DNA from: Otis tarda
Taxonomy: Eukaryota; Chordata; Aves; Otidiformes; Otididae
Length of the DNA: 64,000 bases
Reading direction: 5' to 3'
NCBI GenBank assembly: GCA_026413225.1
Contig: CM048552.1
Location: 189,692,053 to 189,756,052, forward strand
Both the position numbers and the translations under genes were made by a program. Positions 13,701-27,151 of this stretch are shown piece after piece. The first letter of the stretch is position 1, and every line of letters begins with the position of its first letter. A model generated the notes under the pieces. It saw only the letters and a list, made by a program, of their open reading frames with translations, had not been told where the DNA came from and made no database searches.

Positions 13701-14573
13701 AAAAAGTCACTCCTGGCTGTGCATGCTGCCATTCTGACTACTGACTGAAACCAAAAACACAGATGGGGAGTATCAGAGTTCACCCTCGGAAATGCCACCT
13801 TGTGCTTCCAGGTCTGTTCTGCACTTGATGCTTAAAACATAAAAAGAAAGAGATTGCCATATCAGACTGCTGATCCAGTAAAAACTTGTGGGAGAACCTA
13901 TCTGGAGAAGGAATGTCTTGCTCACTCCAGACAGACAGTTGTTGGAATATATTCTGAAGTCCAGGTACTTATCCAAAACTAATTCAATGTTCCCACTATA
14001 TAAACATGTCTAATCTCTTGATGCCTGCCAGATTATGTTCCAATAGCTCATACTATAATCACCTAAAGTAAGAACTTCACCATAAATTTGGAAGTTTCAG
14101 ATCCTGATGAGTTGTCCAGACTCATCTCCTGATGAAAAAGTCTATGAATAGTTAGTTCCAAAACATGATTTAGTATGTTAACTAACAACAGCATTGGTAA
14201 GCTTGGTAAAGAGTCAAAGGCAAAGCATTAACTCTTAATCAAATAAATGTTTCTCAGTGAAATTGAGTGTCAACAGAGTGCAGAAAGAACAAGTCTTGAT
14301 TTGCACTTTGCTTCCAACACAAAATGGGTTATGACAATTATGAATGTATTTCAGAGATCTGGTGTCACTGACAGAAAATTAGGTTATAAGAACTAGAGAG
14401 ATACTCAGCTTGGATTTCAAATCCTGCAATTCTGGCATTATATATATATTAGGGTATATATGAACAAATGTATGCATATATAAAAGAGAATAGAGCCAAT
14501 ATCCTCTCACTCATTAGTCTAACTCCTGTTCAAATGAATTATGAGAGAAAGTTGACTATTAATTATATGGAAG
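10709..14573. other. Intergenic, no gene seen
   Basis: Unique-looking AT-rich DNA. The only clear structure is the CA-rich simple repeat near 10771. Small frames such as 11943-12212 and 12544-12801 show no recognisable domain. Confidence 0.55.
10771..10806. repeat. CA-rich simple repeat
   Basis: Imperfect repeats of ACACACAAAC/ACACACAAGC, about 36 bp, just beyond the truncated 5' end of the CR1 copy. Confidence 0.85.
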
Positions 14574-14815
14574 GGAATGGAATAGAATGGAACGGTTCAG
14601 CTGGAAGGGACCTACAATGATCATTTAGTCCAACTGTCTGACCACTTCAGGGCTGACCAAAAGTTAAAGCTCGTCATTAAAGTCATTGTCCAAATGCCTC
14701 TTAAACACTGAAAGGTATTGACCACCTCTCCAGGAAGCCTATTTCGATGTTTGACCAACCTCTCAGTAAAGCAATACTTCCTAACGTCCAGTCTTATCCT
14801 AATGTCAAGTCACTA
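14574..14815 (-). mobile_element. Diverged CR1 3' fragment
   Basis: In the reverse orientation, GGAATAGAATGGAAC is followed by CAGCTGGAAGGGACCTACAA and ATCATTTAGTCCAACT, an older CR1 3'-UTR type. The encoded tail (CACCTCTCCAGGAAGCC, then a CTTCCTAA-type word) matches the end of ORF2 only loosely. It is clearly older than the other copies. Confidence 0.8.
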
Positions 14816-17600
14816 CGATACGCCTATATGTAATCAGACATCTCAGATCACTCTGCAAAAGACAAGTTTTCACACCACACTGAACTTGGTGCTACATATC
14901 AGCACTGTGATAAGCAGAAGGGCCCATCCAATCATGTACATAGCAAGAGTGAGCAGATAGCTCAGCTGCATGCGCAGAATAACAACTGCTCCCCTAGGTC
15001 CCCTAGGAAGCTCTTTCTGAGGCTGGGATTCACGTGATGGGAAAGGAAAAGGACCCATTTCAACCTTCCATTGCTTTGCAAAAGGAAATTATGCTCCAGG
15101 CTTCCTTAGAGACCTTTTCTATCCATAAATCATTCTTTTAAAGGGCAAAAGATGCCAAAGAAAGTCTCTGATGTGCAGATACAATATCAAAGTGCTGCCA
15201 AATATCTGATTCCTCGAGAGATACAGGGTCAGCAAGTACAGTGCTCTGGCTAGTTGATCCAGCTGATCTACTTTGTGTTTAAGAACAAAAACAAGGTTTG
15301 GTTTTCTTAGAGAAACGAGTTTTGCCTTCCTTTTTTTTTTTTTTAAAGATGTCCATCCCTTCCAGTTTGCATCCCAGGAGCATTTTCGCAGAACAGGTGA
15401 TTTGATGCCAAGAAAACCAAATACCTACTTAGCACTGCTGCTGGCAGGTGAAGCAAAGAGGCCAGTAGCAGATCAAACTCTACTTCAGGCAAAGCAGCAG
15501 CACAAAGACCAGAGCAGATCTTAGGTGAAGAGGCACCCACTATCCCTGGAGCTGCCAGTCCCAAACCTGGTCGGGCATTAAAGTCCCGCCATCTATGACT
15601 AGTATTCTCCACCCATTTTGCATTTTCAACCTCTTCTTAGCAAACGAACTACAGAACCCTGTAATTTAAGCCCACAGCATGCATGCTGTAAAGATTTTCT
15701 CAGAAACAACTCACAAATCCCAAAGAACTGTGGAACAGAGGTGAAAAATACCACCATCCACTTACAAAGAAGTAGATAATGGCTACCCTTTCCTGTAAGG
15801 AAAGCCTAACATGAAGTTATTGCATTAATCCAAAGACTGGGGGTCCACACTTCTCAGAGGAGACATCTTTGATGGCCATAGTGGGCAGGCTTTACTCGGG
15901 AAATTCTCCCAGTCACAACAGATAGAAATAAAAAAAAAATAACAAATTAAAAAAAAAATTAACAAGCAATTAAAAAAAAAGATCTTTTAACTGTATTTTC
16001 CAAATGCTCCTTTCAGGGCTGTATAAAAGAAAAAGATTAATGGTGTGCTATTTAGCAGCACTTTGTGCTGACTAGTCTGTTGCAAAGGAATGCAGTCTTA
16101 GCAAACAAATGCATAAGACACTGAGTAAAACACTTTGGTGTTTGGGCTGAGTTTGTTAGATTGTTTTTTTCACACCAGCAATTTCAGAGTATAATTATTA
16201 AGAGCAGAAATTGCCATTCATTACTATTAGAGCATTTAAAAATGAAACCAACTGAACAAAAAATCCAAATCTATATAGGCCAAGAGCGCATTTAAGTGTG
16301 TGTTGATCATGAATAAGAGGAAATTTGGAAAGTTTGTAATTAATTGTTACATATTAACAAAGCAAACAGATTATTATATTTACTATACTACAGATAGTCT
16401 TGCAAAGCTGCCTCTAGCCCCAACCTTTACAAGAAGCTTGCTTTACAACCCTTGCTTTACAAGAAGCAACTAGTGAAATTAGAAATATTAGCTGTGTAGA
16501 AAATATTAGTTTACTTAAATTAACTGCATTTGGAAAAATAGGAGAGGGAAAAATCTGATTTTGAAGTCTGCATGCCAGCGGATTAATTGATCAGGGCTGC
16601 AGTTGATCTCACAGTAGTCGTGGGGTTATAGAGTCCCCCTCCCTCTGCCTCAGCCCTCCAGAGCATTAACAGTGATGCTCACAGCCCTGCTCACACATAG
16701 ACACCCTCAGAGCACCTTTTTGGAGTAGGAAAGTGACACTATCTCTCTCTACTTGAAAAGAGGTCCTTTGCTTTACCCCTTGCCCAAAATTGTATAGCAC
16801 AGGGGTTTTGGACACAGGCCTGGGGTTAGATTTCATCTCCGCTACCCCTCCTGCGAGTGCTGCTGGTACTGAACCCAGTCACCAATGTTGTGTTCAGATA
16901 CTCCCAGCTCCGGGTAAAAGGCCCAGTCTGAAGCCTGACAAAATCGTAGTAACATTTTCCAATTGCTTTCTGCGGTTTCTTGGATTACATGCTATGAGAA
17001 CAGGTGAGATTTCATAAAGAAAACATTCACAGTCTGCCAAAAGCAATTCTCCCTCCCCAAAAAAAAACAGAAAGAAACCATTTCAGCAATTTCCAAGACT
17101 CAACTGACACCTCAGAGCTTTGATTTTCTAATACTTTTAATGTGCAACCTTTCCAAAGCCTGTGAGCTGTTGTGAACTGCAACAAAAAGAAGCCTTTTCC
17201 CTCATTTTGCTGCAGAAAGTCTGCACATGGCAAGCTGTCCCTCTGCGGAGAGTCCTCACCCTGCATCGGCCCTGCCACAGCACCCCCTGCTCCCCAGTCC
17301 CGGCTGGGAAGGGCGAAGGACTGCTCTCCTGGATAAACTGCAGTCCACTCCATAAACAACCATGCAAATAACACGTAGGTTAAACAAGTGCTGATTAAAG
17401 GCTGGCAGCTGAGGCGGCTCACAGCTTCTCTGCTTATAGCCTGAATGAGGTGGCCAGGGACTTCACACCACACTCTTCCTCAGAGAAAAAATTCACTCTT
17501 GGGACTGGCAGAGGTTTATAGAAGAAGGGAAAGCGTAATTAAATATTCCCCTGAGAGAAGCTGTGATTTCCCTGTGCATTTCCTCTCCCTTCCCTGTAGG
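14816..17600. other. Intergenic, no gene seen
   Basis: Includes A-rich tracts at about 15931-15982 and T-runs near 15332. The frames at 15273-15612 and 17027-17473 have no recognisable motif. They sit in slightly GC-richer unique DNA, and an isolated unrecognised exon cannot be excluded. Confidence 0.5.
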
Positions 17601-18156
17601 TTTCCCCTCTACTCTGCTCTCATGAGACCCCAACCTGCAGTACTGCATCCAGTTCTGGAGCCCCCAACATAAGAAGGATGTGGACCTGTTGGAGAGGGTC
17701 CAGAGAAGGGCCACAAAGATGCTGAGAGGACTGGAGCACCCCTCCTATGAAGACAGGCTGAGAGAGTTGGGGCTGCTCAGCATGGACAAGAGGAAGCTCC
17801 AGGGAGACCTTATAGCGGTCTTCCAGTACCTCAAGGGGGCCTACAAGAAAGATGGGGAGAGGCTGTTCAATAGGGCCTGTTGTGATAGGACAAGGGGTAA
17901 TGGGTTTAAATTAGAAGGAGGTAGGTTTAGATTAAATATTTGGAAAAAATTTTTTTACAATGAGGGTTGTAGAACACTGGAACAGGTTGCCCAGAGAGGT
18001 GGTAGATGCCCCATACCCGGAAACAGTCAAAGCCAGGTTGGACAGGGCTCTGGGCAACCTGATCTGGTTGGAGATGTCCCTGCTCCTTGCAGGGGGGTTG
18101 GACTAGATGACCTTTAAAGGTCCCTTCCAACCCAAACTATTCTATGGTTCTATATG
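17601..18156 (+). mobile_element. CR1 LINE 3' fragment
   Basis: Enters ORF2 after the reverse-transcriptase core (CTCTACTCTGCTCTCATGAG) and runs to the 3' UTR (GGACTAGATGACCTTTAAAG) and the tail ATTCTATGGTTCTATA. The ORF2 remnant at 17680-18117 (145 codons) keeps the C-terminal words RRATKM and [22 protein letters not shown]. It then shifts frame just after the word KKFFYNEG, so it misses the native ending. Confidence 0.93.
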
Positions 18157-21100
18157 AAAAATGAGTGCTGCAGTGAAAACTGCTGAAGACAGTATGTGAC
18201 TTCTCATAACTGCCTGTCTCCTAGGAAAGCAAATCATTTCGTGTGCTATTAAAAACAATTGGCACACACTGCAGCCCTCCTCATGAAAGAATACAGCACC
18301 TCTTCAAAGAACAGAAGGTGGAAGAAAAAGCAAAAAAATCACCTTCACCATGATCAAACCAAAAGCAAAAATTATTAAAGGAAATATTTCCTTTGGTATT
18401 TCAACCAATTAAATTCTGTCTTGCAAAATCTACAATAATCTGAAAACAATCTGTGCAAAATGATAACCAAATAAAATAAAAGGAAACAGGTAAAGGAAAT
18501 ACAGATTTCCCTATAATTAGTTTAAATCAATGTCTCTGCATTAGGTATCAGGCTGTAAAATGGGTTCAACACGCCATTGCAAGTGCGAGGAGATAACTGA
18601 AGCTCAAAAATGAGATGTTTCTTAGTCCAGATGAAACTGGGAAGAATTATGTAAATCTACTAATTCTGGCCTGCACGAACCTCATTAAAGACAACTTTTT
18701 TTTAAAAGTTCACTTGATGTTAAGTGGTCTCCTCTGGGAAATGAGTCAGATTTCCTAAAATTAGCACCCACTTAAACTGGAATGTCAGTGGAGAGAAGCA
18801 ACAGCTCCTGAAGACTTCATGAGGGAGATTCTGATTCCCTGTTCTGCATTCACAGAAACTGATACCTAGATCCATTTTGGATCCAGCCTACCTATCTTTC
18901 ACCTGAAGGACTAAGGACTTGGTGGCCACATCTCCCACCTTCTGCAGAGTAACTTACTAGGAAGTGCACTTGTGCTGAACTGGCTTCCTTCAGTCAGAAA
19001 AGGTTCAAACTCACACTTTCCACAAGACAGCCCTGGTCTTCAAGACTGCAGGTCATTCAGGAGAGGTGATCTGCTCCAGCCACACCAAGTTGCTGTGTGG
19101 TCAGGCATGCAAGAGTCATCAGGCCAGAAGGAGAGCAAATAAGGGGGAGTGTGATTAGAGGCTATCGATGAGGACACTCAGCTGGGAGGTAATAAGTATG
19201 GAAAACTCTTCTGAGGATCAGCAACAGAACTTTTGGATTAGGTTCCTCACTTTCCTTTATCTTTTAAATCACAGGTTGCCCACCATGCATTGGTGAACAA
19301 ATCTCTCACGGTAACATCTTTCTCTTGGAAGCCATCAAGTATCTTTGTTGACATAGAGGTTTTAAAATTCTTAGTATCAACAAGAGATTTTCTGCTTGAA
19401 CATTTAATTGAAAAGGCATGTACTGGAGGCACGTTTGGAGGAGTGATTCCCAGAAGATTTACCTTCCAGTAATCTTCTCACGGCACACCCAGACCTATTT
19501 ACCAATCCTGCTCACTTAAGAGTCACCATAGGCTTTATTGAGTACAATATTTTAATGAAACAGCTAAGATTTCCTAAAATTTAAGGACATACATAACAAT
19601 CTTCTCTGGTACACCACTAAACTGAGGCATTATGTAACTTTTTCCCTGGGTTGTTGAAGAATAGTTACATCTGTCAATGTATTCTGCAACAGCCCTGTGA
19701 TTTGTGTCAGTGTAACTGAATGAAGTGCCTGATTCCCTGTCTGCAGGAGTCCCAAGATCTTAAAAAAAAAAAATTGTTTTGTTGCTTCTGTACTTCCTGA
19801 ATTCATGATGCACTTAGAAATCAGTGCCAGTCCACTACAAGGTCCCAGGCCAAATATATCTGATTTGGAAATGATAATTGTTTAGTTAAAGCACAGGCTC
19901 TTTTTGCCAGCAATTGTCCTTCTTGTGTGTGTTTGCATGATGACTAATGTAATGGAAACTAGATCCTAACACAGGACCTTAGGCAGTTAAGAAAAATAGT
20001 GATAAAAAAATCATTATTTAGGAACAGTCATTGTTCCATTCCATTCCATTCTAAATCCCTTTCTCTGTTCTTTCTCTTTAGCTCAAACTCCTCTCAAGTT
20101 TCCCAAAAGGAAAACTGAAGTGTCTCTAGTACGAAGTGTGCATTGTTCCACCACAACGCTTCAGCTCATTTTTGGATGATGCTTCAGTGTGACAAACTGA
20201 ATTGAGTTGCATCATCTGAAACTTGAAAATAACCTGGAATTGGTGGGTTGGGGGAGTATGAGGAGGAATAGTTTATTTTTCTTTCAAAAACATGTTTGTG
20301 AATAGAGAAGTTCTTATATATGCATGAGCATGTTCTTTTGCTAGGTGTATATGACACATTTTTTTTTTCTATAAAGTTGTCAGAACTATAGTTTAATACC
20401 AAAATCAGCAGTTATATCTTATATGACAAATAACATGAGTTCATTTCATGTCCACAAATCCAGTTCAAAGCCATCTATCCCCAGCAGTGGTAAGACTGCC
20501 AGATCACCAGCAGAGCTGTGAAAACTACCATATTTGAGAATTTTCCATTATTAATTTATCCTGAGGCAGCTAGATGAGGGCTATTGATTCAACATTGCTC
20601 CTTCTCCACCTGGGCAGATTTCAAGCTCCCCCTAGCCAAAAACCTAGTACTTTTTGTTAGATCATGTCTAGACGTAGTCTAGACCATACCCAGTCCCCAC
20701 AGACAGGTACACATACCAGTTCTCAGGCCCAGCTGTCCATATCCCAGCTTCTCATCTGGGTGAGTGTGCACCCGCCCACACCCCTCATCCTCCCACGCGC
20801 CCTGTTTTTCTTGCAGAGAAAATCCATGCTCCTTCCCTGGACAGGCGCCATGCAGCCTTCACCAGCTGCTGAAGATGCATGACTGAGAGGTCAGGACTCT
20901 GGAGACAGCTGATGTGGTCAAGGTCAAGGTTACCAAATTAGGTTCATGAGATGCAGAGAAAAAGCATGCCAAGCTGATTCAGTTGTCAGAACACTGGTAT
21001 CTAGTGCCATTTTTCATTACTTACAGTATTGAAGACACAGGGCTGGCAGGTACAACAAGAAGCTATGGATGACCCAGGCACCTAAGGAAAGGCAGCTGGA

Positions 21101-22939
21101 GCTCAGGCAGCATACATTAAGGCCTCTGACGTGTTACTAGAAATCCCAACTAAGTCCCTCAGAGTCATATCATAAATGGAAGAAGGTGAAATGCCACCTT
21201 TTTTTTTTGAAGACCAGCTAAAATGTTAGTAAAATGGACAGTGAGTGCAGAAGGCATATCTGAAGTAGTTTATTTCCTCTAGCTTGAGCTGACTTCCATA
21301 GCTTATTCTTGGTTCCTCCAACAAATGTACCTCAAACTCATCAGTAGCATTTTTCTTCCATACTTTACCATAACTAACGTGGGCATAATGTGCAACACAT
21401 AAACTTTTTTCATTCAGTAATTCCATAACACATACTTTTTTTTTTGTCATTCATTAAGTCCATAAATATTTACTGATCTCTCAGTTGCTGTGTAGTCCAG
21501 CACAGTTAAGGCACACCACTTCTTTCTATTCAGCTTTACACACACAGAGCAAAGCAGCCAGCACCACATGCACTCACTTCCAGTCAGAATGACTAATGTC
21601 AATGCCCAGCTTAAATGTGGTAAAATACGTATAAAGCACAGCATCTATGATGAGTAAAATTCAAACTCTGCAACAAGTACAGCCTTATCGTTTTTCAGAC
21701 TTCTGTGCATAAATAAGGCTAAATTCACAAATCAACCCCAGATGCTTTCTGCTTTATTCCACTGAATAAAGAGATTAAAAATTGTCTTAGCTGTCAGTTA
21801 CCTGCACTAGATGAGATCAATCAAATGTTACTACCCAGAGCATGGTGGGGTTTTTGGTTTTTTTTTTTATACTGTCAGAGTGTGAGGGCTTCAGGTCAGT
21901 CCTTGCTGTTGATCATTTATGTCTTGAGTGTATGCGAAGCCTTAGCAAAATACATATACTTTTTAACTAAAATTTGAAATGACTGAATCTCAACCTGAGG
22001 TTACACTGCAGATATTTAGAGCAGGGTGGTGTTTATTTTAAGTTTAATTAACCGTGTCTCAGCTTTTTTCAACATAAAACAGGAGATCAAAAACTTATAA
22101 AATAAATACTGTTTGCTTTATCTTATTAGTGATTGGTTTTAATTAGAAATGTTTTCTACCTGAAATACACACGGAGAAGTAAACAGCAGAATTCCCCAGG
22201 TAAAACCAAGATTTCAAAATTACATCTCACTGACACACAATCTTGAAATTTCTATTGACTGCTTGAAGATGAGAAATTTAAAGCCAAGGAGTAAACAGTA
22301 TCAATGAATGTGATCCAACTATCAATATAAAGCATAAGGCCAAATCCAAGTCCAAATATCTCAAGGCAAGAAAGCTTGGTATTAGACCCAATTCAAAATT
22401 GGCCCATCAGCCTCAGCAGATTCATAATTAAGCATTTGGAGCCTAAGTTACATACATTATTTCATTAGTACCATCCAGCGGTAAAGGAATGTGATGTGAA
22501 TGTCCACATCTCACATCCCCACATCAGGCCACACATAGGAATTCTGTTCCTAGTTGTTTCCCCAAACTGGGTCTAACATTATGGCTGTGAGCATAGGCCA
22601 AAGCTAGAGACAAGTAAACATTTTCCATCCACTCCACAGACCTGTTCCTTTGTTCTAGTATAAGAGGAGCAGGAGAGACACTATGATGGCACACGGCTGT
22701 TAGGAGACTGTGAGTTGTCAACATAGCAGAATGAGAGCTGGAGAAGGTTCAAAGAGGGACAAAAGACATCTTACACCTGTGGTAGACTCCTACCTGTATC
22801 CAGCACTTTTAATGAATTTAGAGTTTGGTTCACTGCTGTGAGGTGAGATCTCCATTATAGGAATGTATATGGCAAGAGTCACTGTGAGAATCACAGGACT
22901 TCATTTGAGAGATGGCAATGGAGAAGGTACAGATTGCCT
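18157..22939. other. Intergenic, no gene seen
   Basis: Unique-looking AT-rich DNA with a short CCATT repeat near 20034-20052 and several T-runs. Small frames (for example 19290-19472 and 20664-20882) have no recognisable domain. Confidence 0.55.
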
Positions 22940-23683
22940 GGCAATCCCAGGCACAAATACAGGCTGGGTGGAGAATGGATTGAGAGCAGCCCTGAGGAGA
23001 AAGACTTGGGAGTGCTGGTGGACGAGAGGCTCAACATGAGTGGGCAATGCACCCTTGCGGCCCAGAAGGCCAACCGCATTCTGGGCTGCATCAAGAGGAG
23101 CGTGGCCAGCAGGTCGAGGGAGGTGATTCTGCCCCTCTACTCTGCCCTGGTGAGACCCCACCTGGAGTACTGTGTCCAGTTCTGGAGTCCCCAACAGAAG
23201 GAGGACATGGACCAGTTGGAAAGGGTCCAGAGGAGGGCCACCAAGATGATCAGAGGGCTGGAGCACCTCTCCTATGAGGACAGGCTGAGAGAGTTGGGGC
23301 TGTTCAGCCTGCAGAAGAGGAGGCTCCGGGGAGACCTGATAGCAGTCTTCCAATACCTCAAGGGGGCCTACAGGAAAGATGGGGAGAGGCTGTTCAGTAG
23401 GGTCTGTTGTGATAGGACAAGGGGTAATGGGTTTAAATTAGAAGGAGGTAGGTTTAGATTAGATATTAGAAAAAAATTTTTTACGATGAGAGTTGTAGAG
23501 CACTGGAACAGGTTGCCCAGAGAGGTGGTGGATGCCCCATCCCTGGAAATGTTCAAGGCCAGGCTGGATGAGGCTCTGAGCAACCTGATCTAGTCAGGGA
23601 TGTCCCTGCTTCTTGCAGGGGGGTTGGACTAGATGACCTTTGAAGGTCCCTTCCAACTCTAACCGTTCTATGATTCTATAATG
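22940..23683 (+). mobile_element. CR1 LINE 3' fragment with intact C-terminal frame
   Basis: Starts at the GGCAATCCCAGGCAC word of ORF2 and ends in the 3' UTR and the tail ATTCTATAATG. The open frame 22934-23593 (219 codons) reaches the native ORF2 stop after ALSNLI with no frameshift or nonsense codon, so the insertion looks fairly recent. The reverse-transcriptase catalytic motifs lie upstream of the truncation and are missing, so the product could not be a polymerase. Confidence 0.95.
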
Positions 23684-26600
23684 CCAGTGTTTCAGCATAA
23701 ACCATTTCCATTGCAAACTACCCACAGGGCAGTAGGAGATAAGGTGTTAAATGAGCTGCAGCTGACAATTTACTGTCCTAAAAAGGTGACTCTCCTCCAT
23801 GAAAGTTATTGTAAAATAGCACCACATGGTTTATGCTTGTTGGGCCAAGCACATTGGCTGCATAGTGAATGTATATAAGTACTTTTTTCCTATCACAAAT
23901 GTAAACAACTGTGCAACTGTTAGCCAGGCTGCATTAATTCAGGTGCATGGATAGAAATTATGAGCGTAGAAGGAACGTAAGAATTCCATGGCTAGTTCAT
24001 GATCTTCCACAGGCTGCAGTTCCCCCTCCAGGAGACATCAGGCGTTTAGTGCTAGGAGTCAAATCTAAGGAAAAGTTTTCCTCAGGGGAAGCTGATATGA
24101 TGCAGATGGATGCTTTTATTTTCATGTTCCAGCAGAACTATATACTTATATCCTCAGAGTAAAGTCATTTGACATCATGTCAAGTCATTTTACTTGACTT
24201 TCTGGCCAGATAATATTAAGACTGTTCTTTCTACAAACAGGATTGGAAGAGTGAAATGGATTTGGTATTTATTTCACAATATAAAATATTGAGATACATA
24301 CTCATGAATAACATTGCAAGAACATACAGACAACTCATGAGTTACCATAAATAAAAGTTAAATGGGATAAAGAACTACTGCATTTGGATTTTGGGTCTAC
24401 AGTGGACTTCTAAACCTCTCTGCTTATATTTGCTTAGAAGGGAAGGAAGGAAAAAAAGTTACCACTCTGTTCCACTGATTGAACATGCTGTAATATGACT
24501 TGTTTTGGCATAAACTGTGACATCTGTCCTGTTTTATATTTATTCTCCTATGTGATTATTACAGTACAATTGGAGCTACATTCATTTGGACAGAAAGGGA
24601 AGCATAAGACTATGCACTGTTTTGTTATTTTTCTGATCAGTTCTCCAGAAGCAGAAACGAGCAAAGAGCCAGAAACAGGACAGCTTTGTCCTGTTGCAAT
24701 TCAGATTTTATTTGGCTTGATGTTTGAGTTTTCTGAGACCATTGTTTATTTTCATATTGCATTAGGTTATTCTTTAAAATACATAATCACATCTTTATTT
24801 TAGAAAAGGCCAATTTGAACGAAAAAAAAATACACTGAGATTTGTAATGATCCTTAGTTCCCCAATTACTTTTTTCCAAATCCTCAGACTTTGCCAGGAA
24901 AACTTCATGAGTATTGCATTGTGCAGGGAAGAAAATCATCAACCTAGAGATTTAGGAGAGCTTTTAGATATCCCTGGCATGAGTCACTGAGTATCTTGAT
25001 GAGCTCTTGAAACTGATGAAAAGGGCCATAGGAACCCAGAGTTTGTCTGAAGGACAAGTTTGATGTTGACACCTGTATAACTGAGAAGAGATACAGTAGT
25101 AAACTGCATTATTTCAAACAACCTATGAGCTAAAAAGCTCATGTCCAGCTAAGTTACACTACCATAATGAATACAAAATATTATGAAGGCATGATTAATT
25201 ACCTTAACATTCAACTACCTTGACATTGTTACACTATAGAACAAATACATCTGATGCAGAGAGATTTTTCCCCTGGCACATCTTTCCAGTTGCTGACAGT
25301 CAATGGTTTAGGGTTTCCCTGAACCAAAAGTCACATCTAGATTATGAAATTTACTTGTCATCTGTGGATTTATCTTCCACAAAGTAGTTGAACTATTTTT
25401 GTCTACTTCTGACTTAGGCTTGTGCTGCCACAAAAGTTTCATGATTTAGCTGTTCATTATGTAAACGGTACATCTGTTTATTTTATCTTCAGTTTATCAG
25501 GAACTATATCTAAAAAAAAATCCCACCTCATTAATGAAACTAATTATGACAAGTTGTTAATAGTCATTCTTTGTTCACCTTCTCTTTAACAGTCAATCTA
25601 CGGATTGCTATCAAATTCCCTTAGTTGTATCTTTTTCAACACTAAGAGTTCTAGCCTCTGTCTTTGCATGAATGCGATTACATATCTTTCACCTTCATTC
25701 TTCTCTGTACTTTTACCTGTTATAGTTGACAGGATGACCTACCTTAACATGACAGAAGAAACCATGGCTATTTCTAAACTACAGACTAACCTGAGCAATT
25801 GAGGCTATATATCTTCAGACACATAAAAATATTCACTGTGATTCTTTCAGTGGTCTTGGCCTCCCATTCATCCCTGATTTGTTTTTCCTCAGCTTGAACC
25901 TGCTGGGTGCACCAACAAGTTCTGCAGCCTTTTCCCTCCTCCAGCTTTGCCTATGGGTACTCAAGACCAGCTGTGGCATATCACTGCTATAACCTTGGGT
26001 GCAGCTGCTGGGAAAGAGTTGTATGATAAAAAGCCAGGAGAAACCTCATTGGAGGCCTCCCCTTGGCTCCATCCTGGCCCATAGTCCTTGTCTGAGCTGC
26101 ACTGTAGGGATGCCTGTGCCCAGCGTTTTGCTATGCTCACCTGGTGACTTGCCTTCCCAGCAGTCAGACTAAGTCCATCATAACAACTTTGTCTAGCAAT
26201 CAGGGCCATTGGCTGCCCCAGTTACCCCACAGACCTGCTCTGCTCCTCTTGCTTGGGTACCATGGGTTGGGACTCTTGTTCAAGGATCTCTGCCCTTCAC
26301 TCTGGGCTCACTTTCCCTTGCAGAGCAGCTCCACAACCACTGCTCCCGGACAGGTCTAAAAATGTTGAAAGACAAAAGATAACACCACAAGTGCAAGATC
26401 AAATGCTGGAGCTGCAAGCCTTTTTGCTACTCAGAAGATACATCCCTCAAGGAATTGTTTTAGTACACTATACTAATGTTTTAGTACATTACTTCTCTTT
26501 GAGGCAAGGTACCTCATCCTCAAGGCTGTTGAAAGCTTCTGAGATCTGACAGATTAGCAAGGATATCTGCCTACTGCTCATTGTTAGGAAAATTTATCCT

Positions 26601-27151
26601 AATTTTAATGACAAAATATGGAATCAATACCATGAGCCAAATTGATAATAGGATAAAACATAAACAAATATTACATGGACATGTAAATGGCATTTAGCCA
26701 GCTACTCTATAAATCTACTGAAGAACAAAGGATGTTGTAAGGCCTGTCATACAACTAGAACTTATATAACTAAGATGAGTTCCCATAGTGTAGGTTAGAC
26801 AGTTCCCAGTCTTGCAAACTTTTAATATTTCAGAAGGGGAACTTTAATAATAGAAGAGCTTTTGAAGAAGTTTGTACAAACTTAAAGGAAAACCTCTTCC
26901 CGCAGTAGCTAAATCATGATAAATTCAAGACCCTTCTTCCTCATATGGAACCTTATCTAAGTGAATAGTTCCACACTATTATAAAAATAGTTCCACACTA
27001 GTATAAAAATCCAGCATAAGACCAGAAGAATTGTCTTTCTCTTCTGGTAACCCTTCTATAATCCAGGTGAACCATAACAGATGCAAAACAAGATTGAAAT
27101 ATTCTAAGCCTCTCAAGAACCAGTCTAAATATACACAGTTCGTATATATAT
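23684..27151. other. Intergenic, no gene seen
   Basis: AT-rich with no recognised repeat except the 22-bp tandem duplication at 26965-27008. Frames at 24495-24803 and 26144-26549 have no recognisable motif. The stretch 25860-26350 is GC-richer than its surroundings but shows no splice-bounded coding pattern that I can support. Confidence 0.5.
26965..27008. repeat. 22-bp tandem duplication
   Basis: Two copies of a 22-bp unit beginning ATAGTTCCACACTA. They differ at one base and directly abut each other. Confidence 0.9.

Noticed and set aside
17027..17473. 148-codon frame on the minus strand
   Set aside because: No motif, overlapped by another frame of similar quality on the opposite strand; looks like chance in mildly GC-rich DNA.
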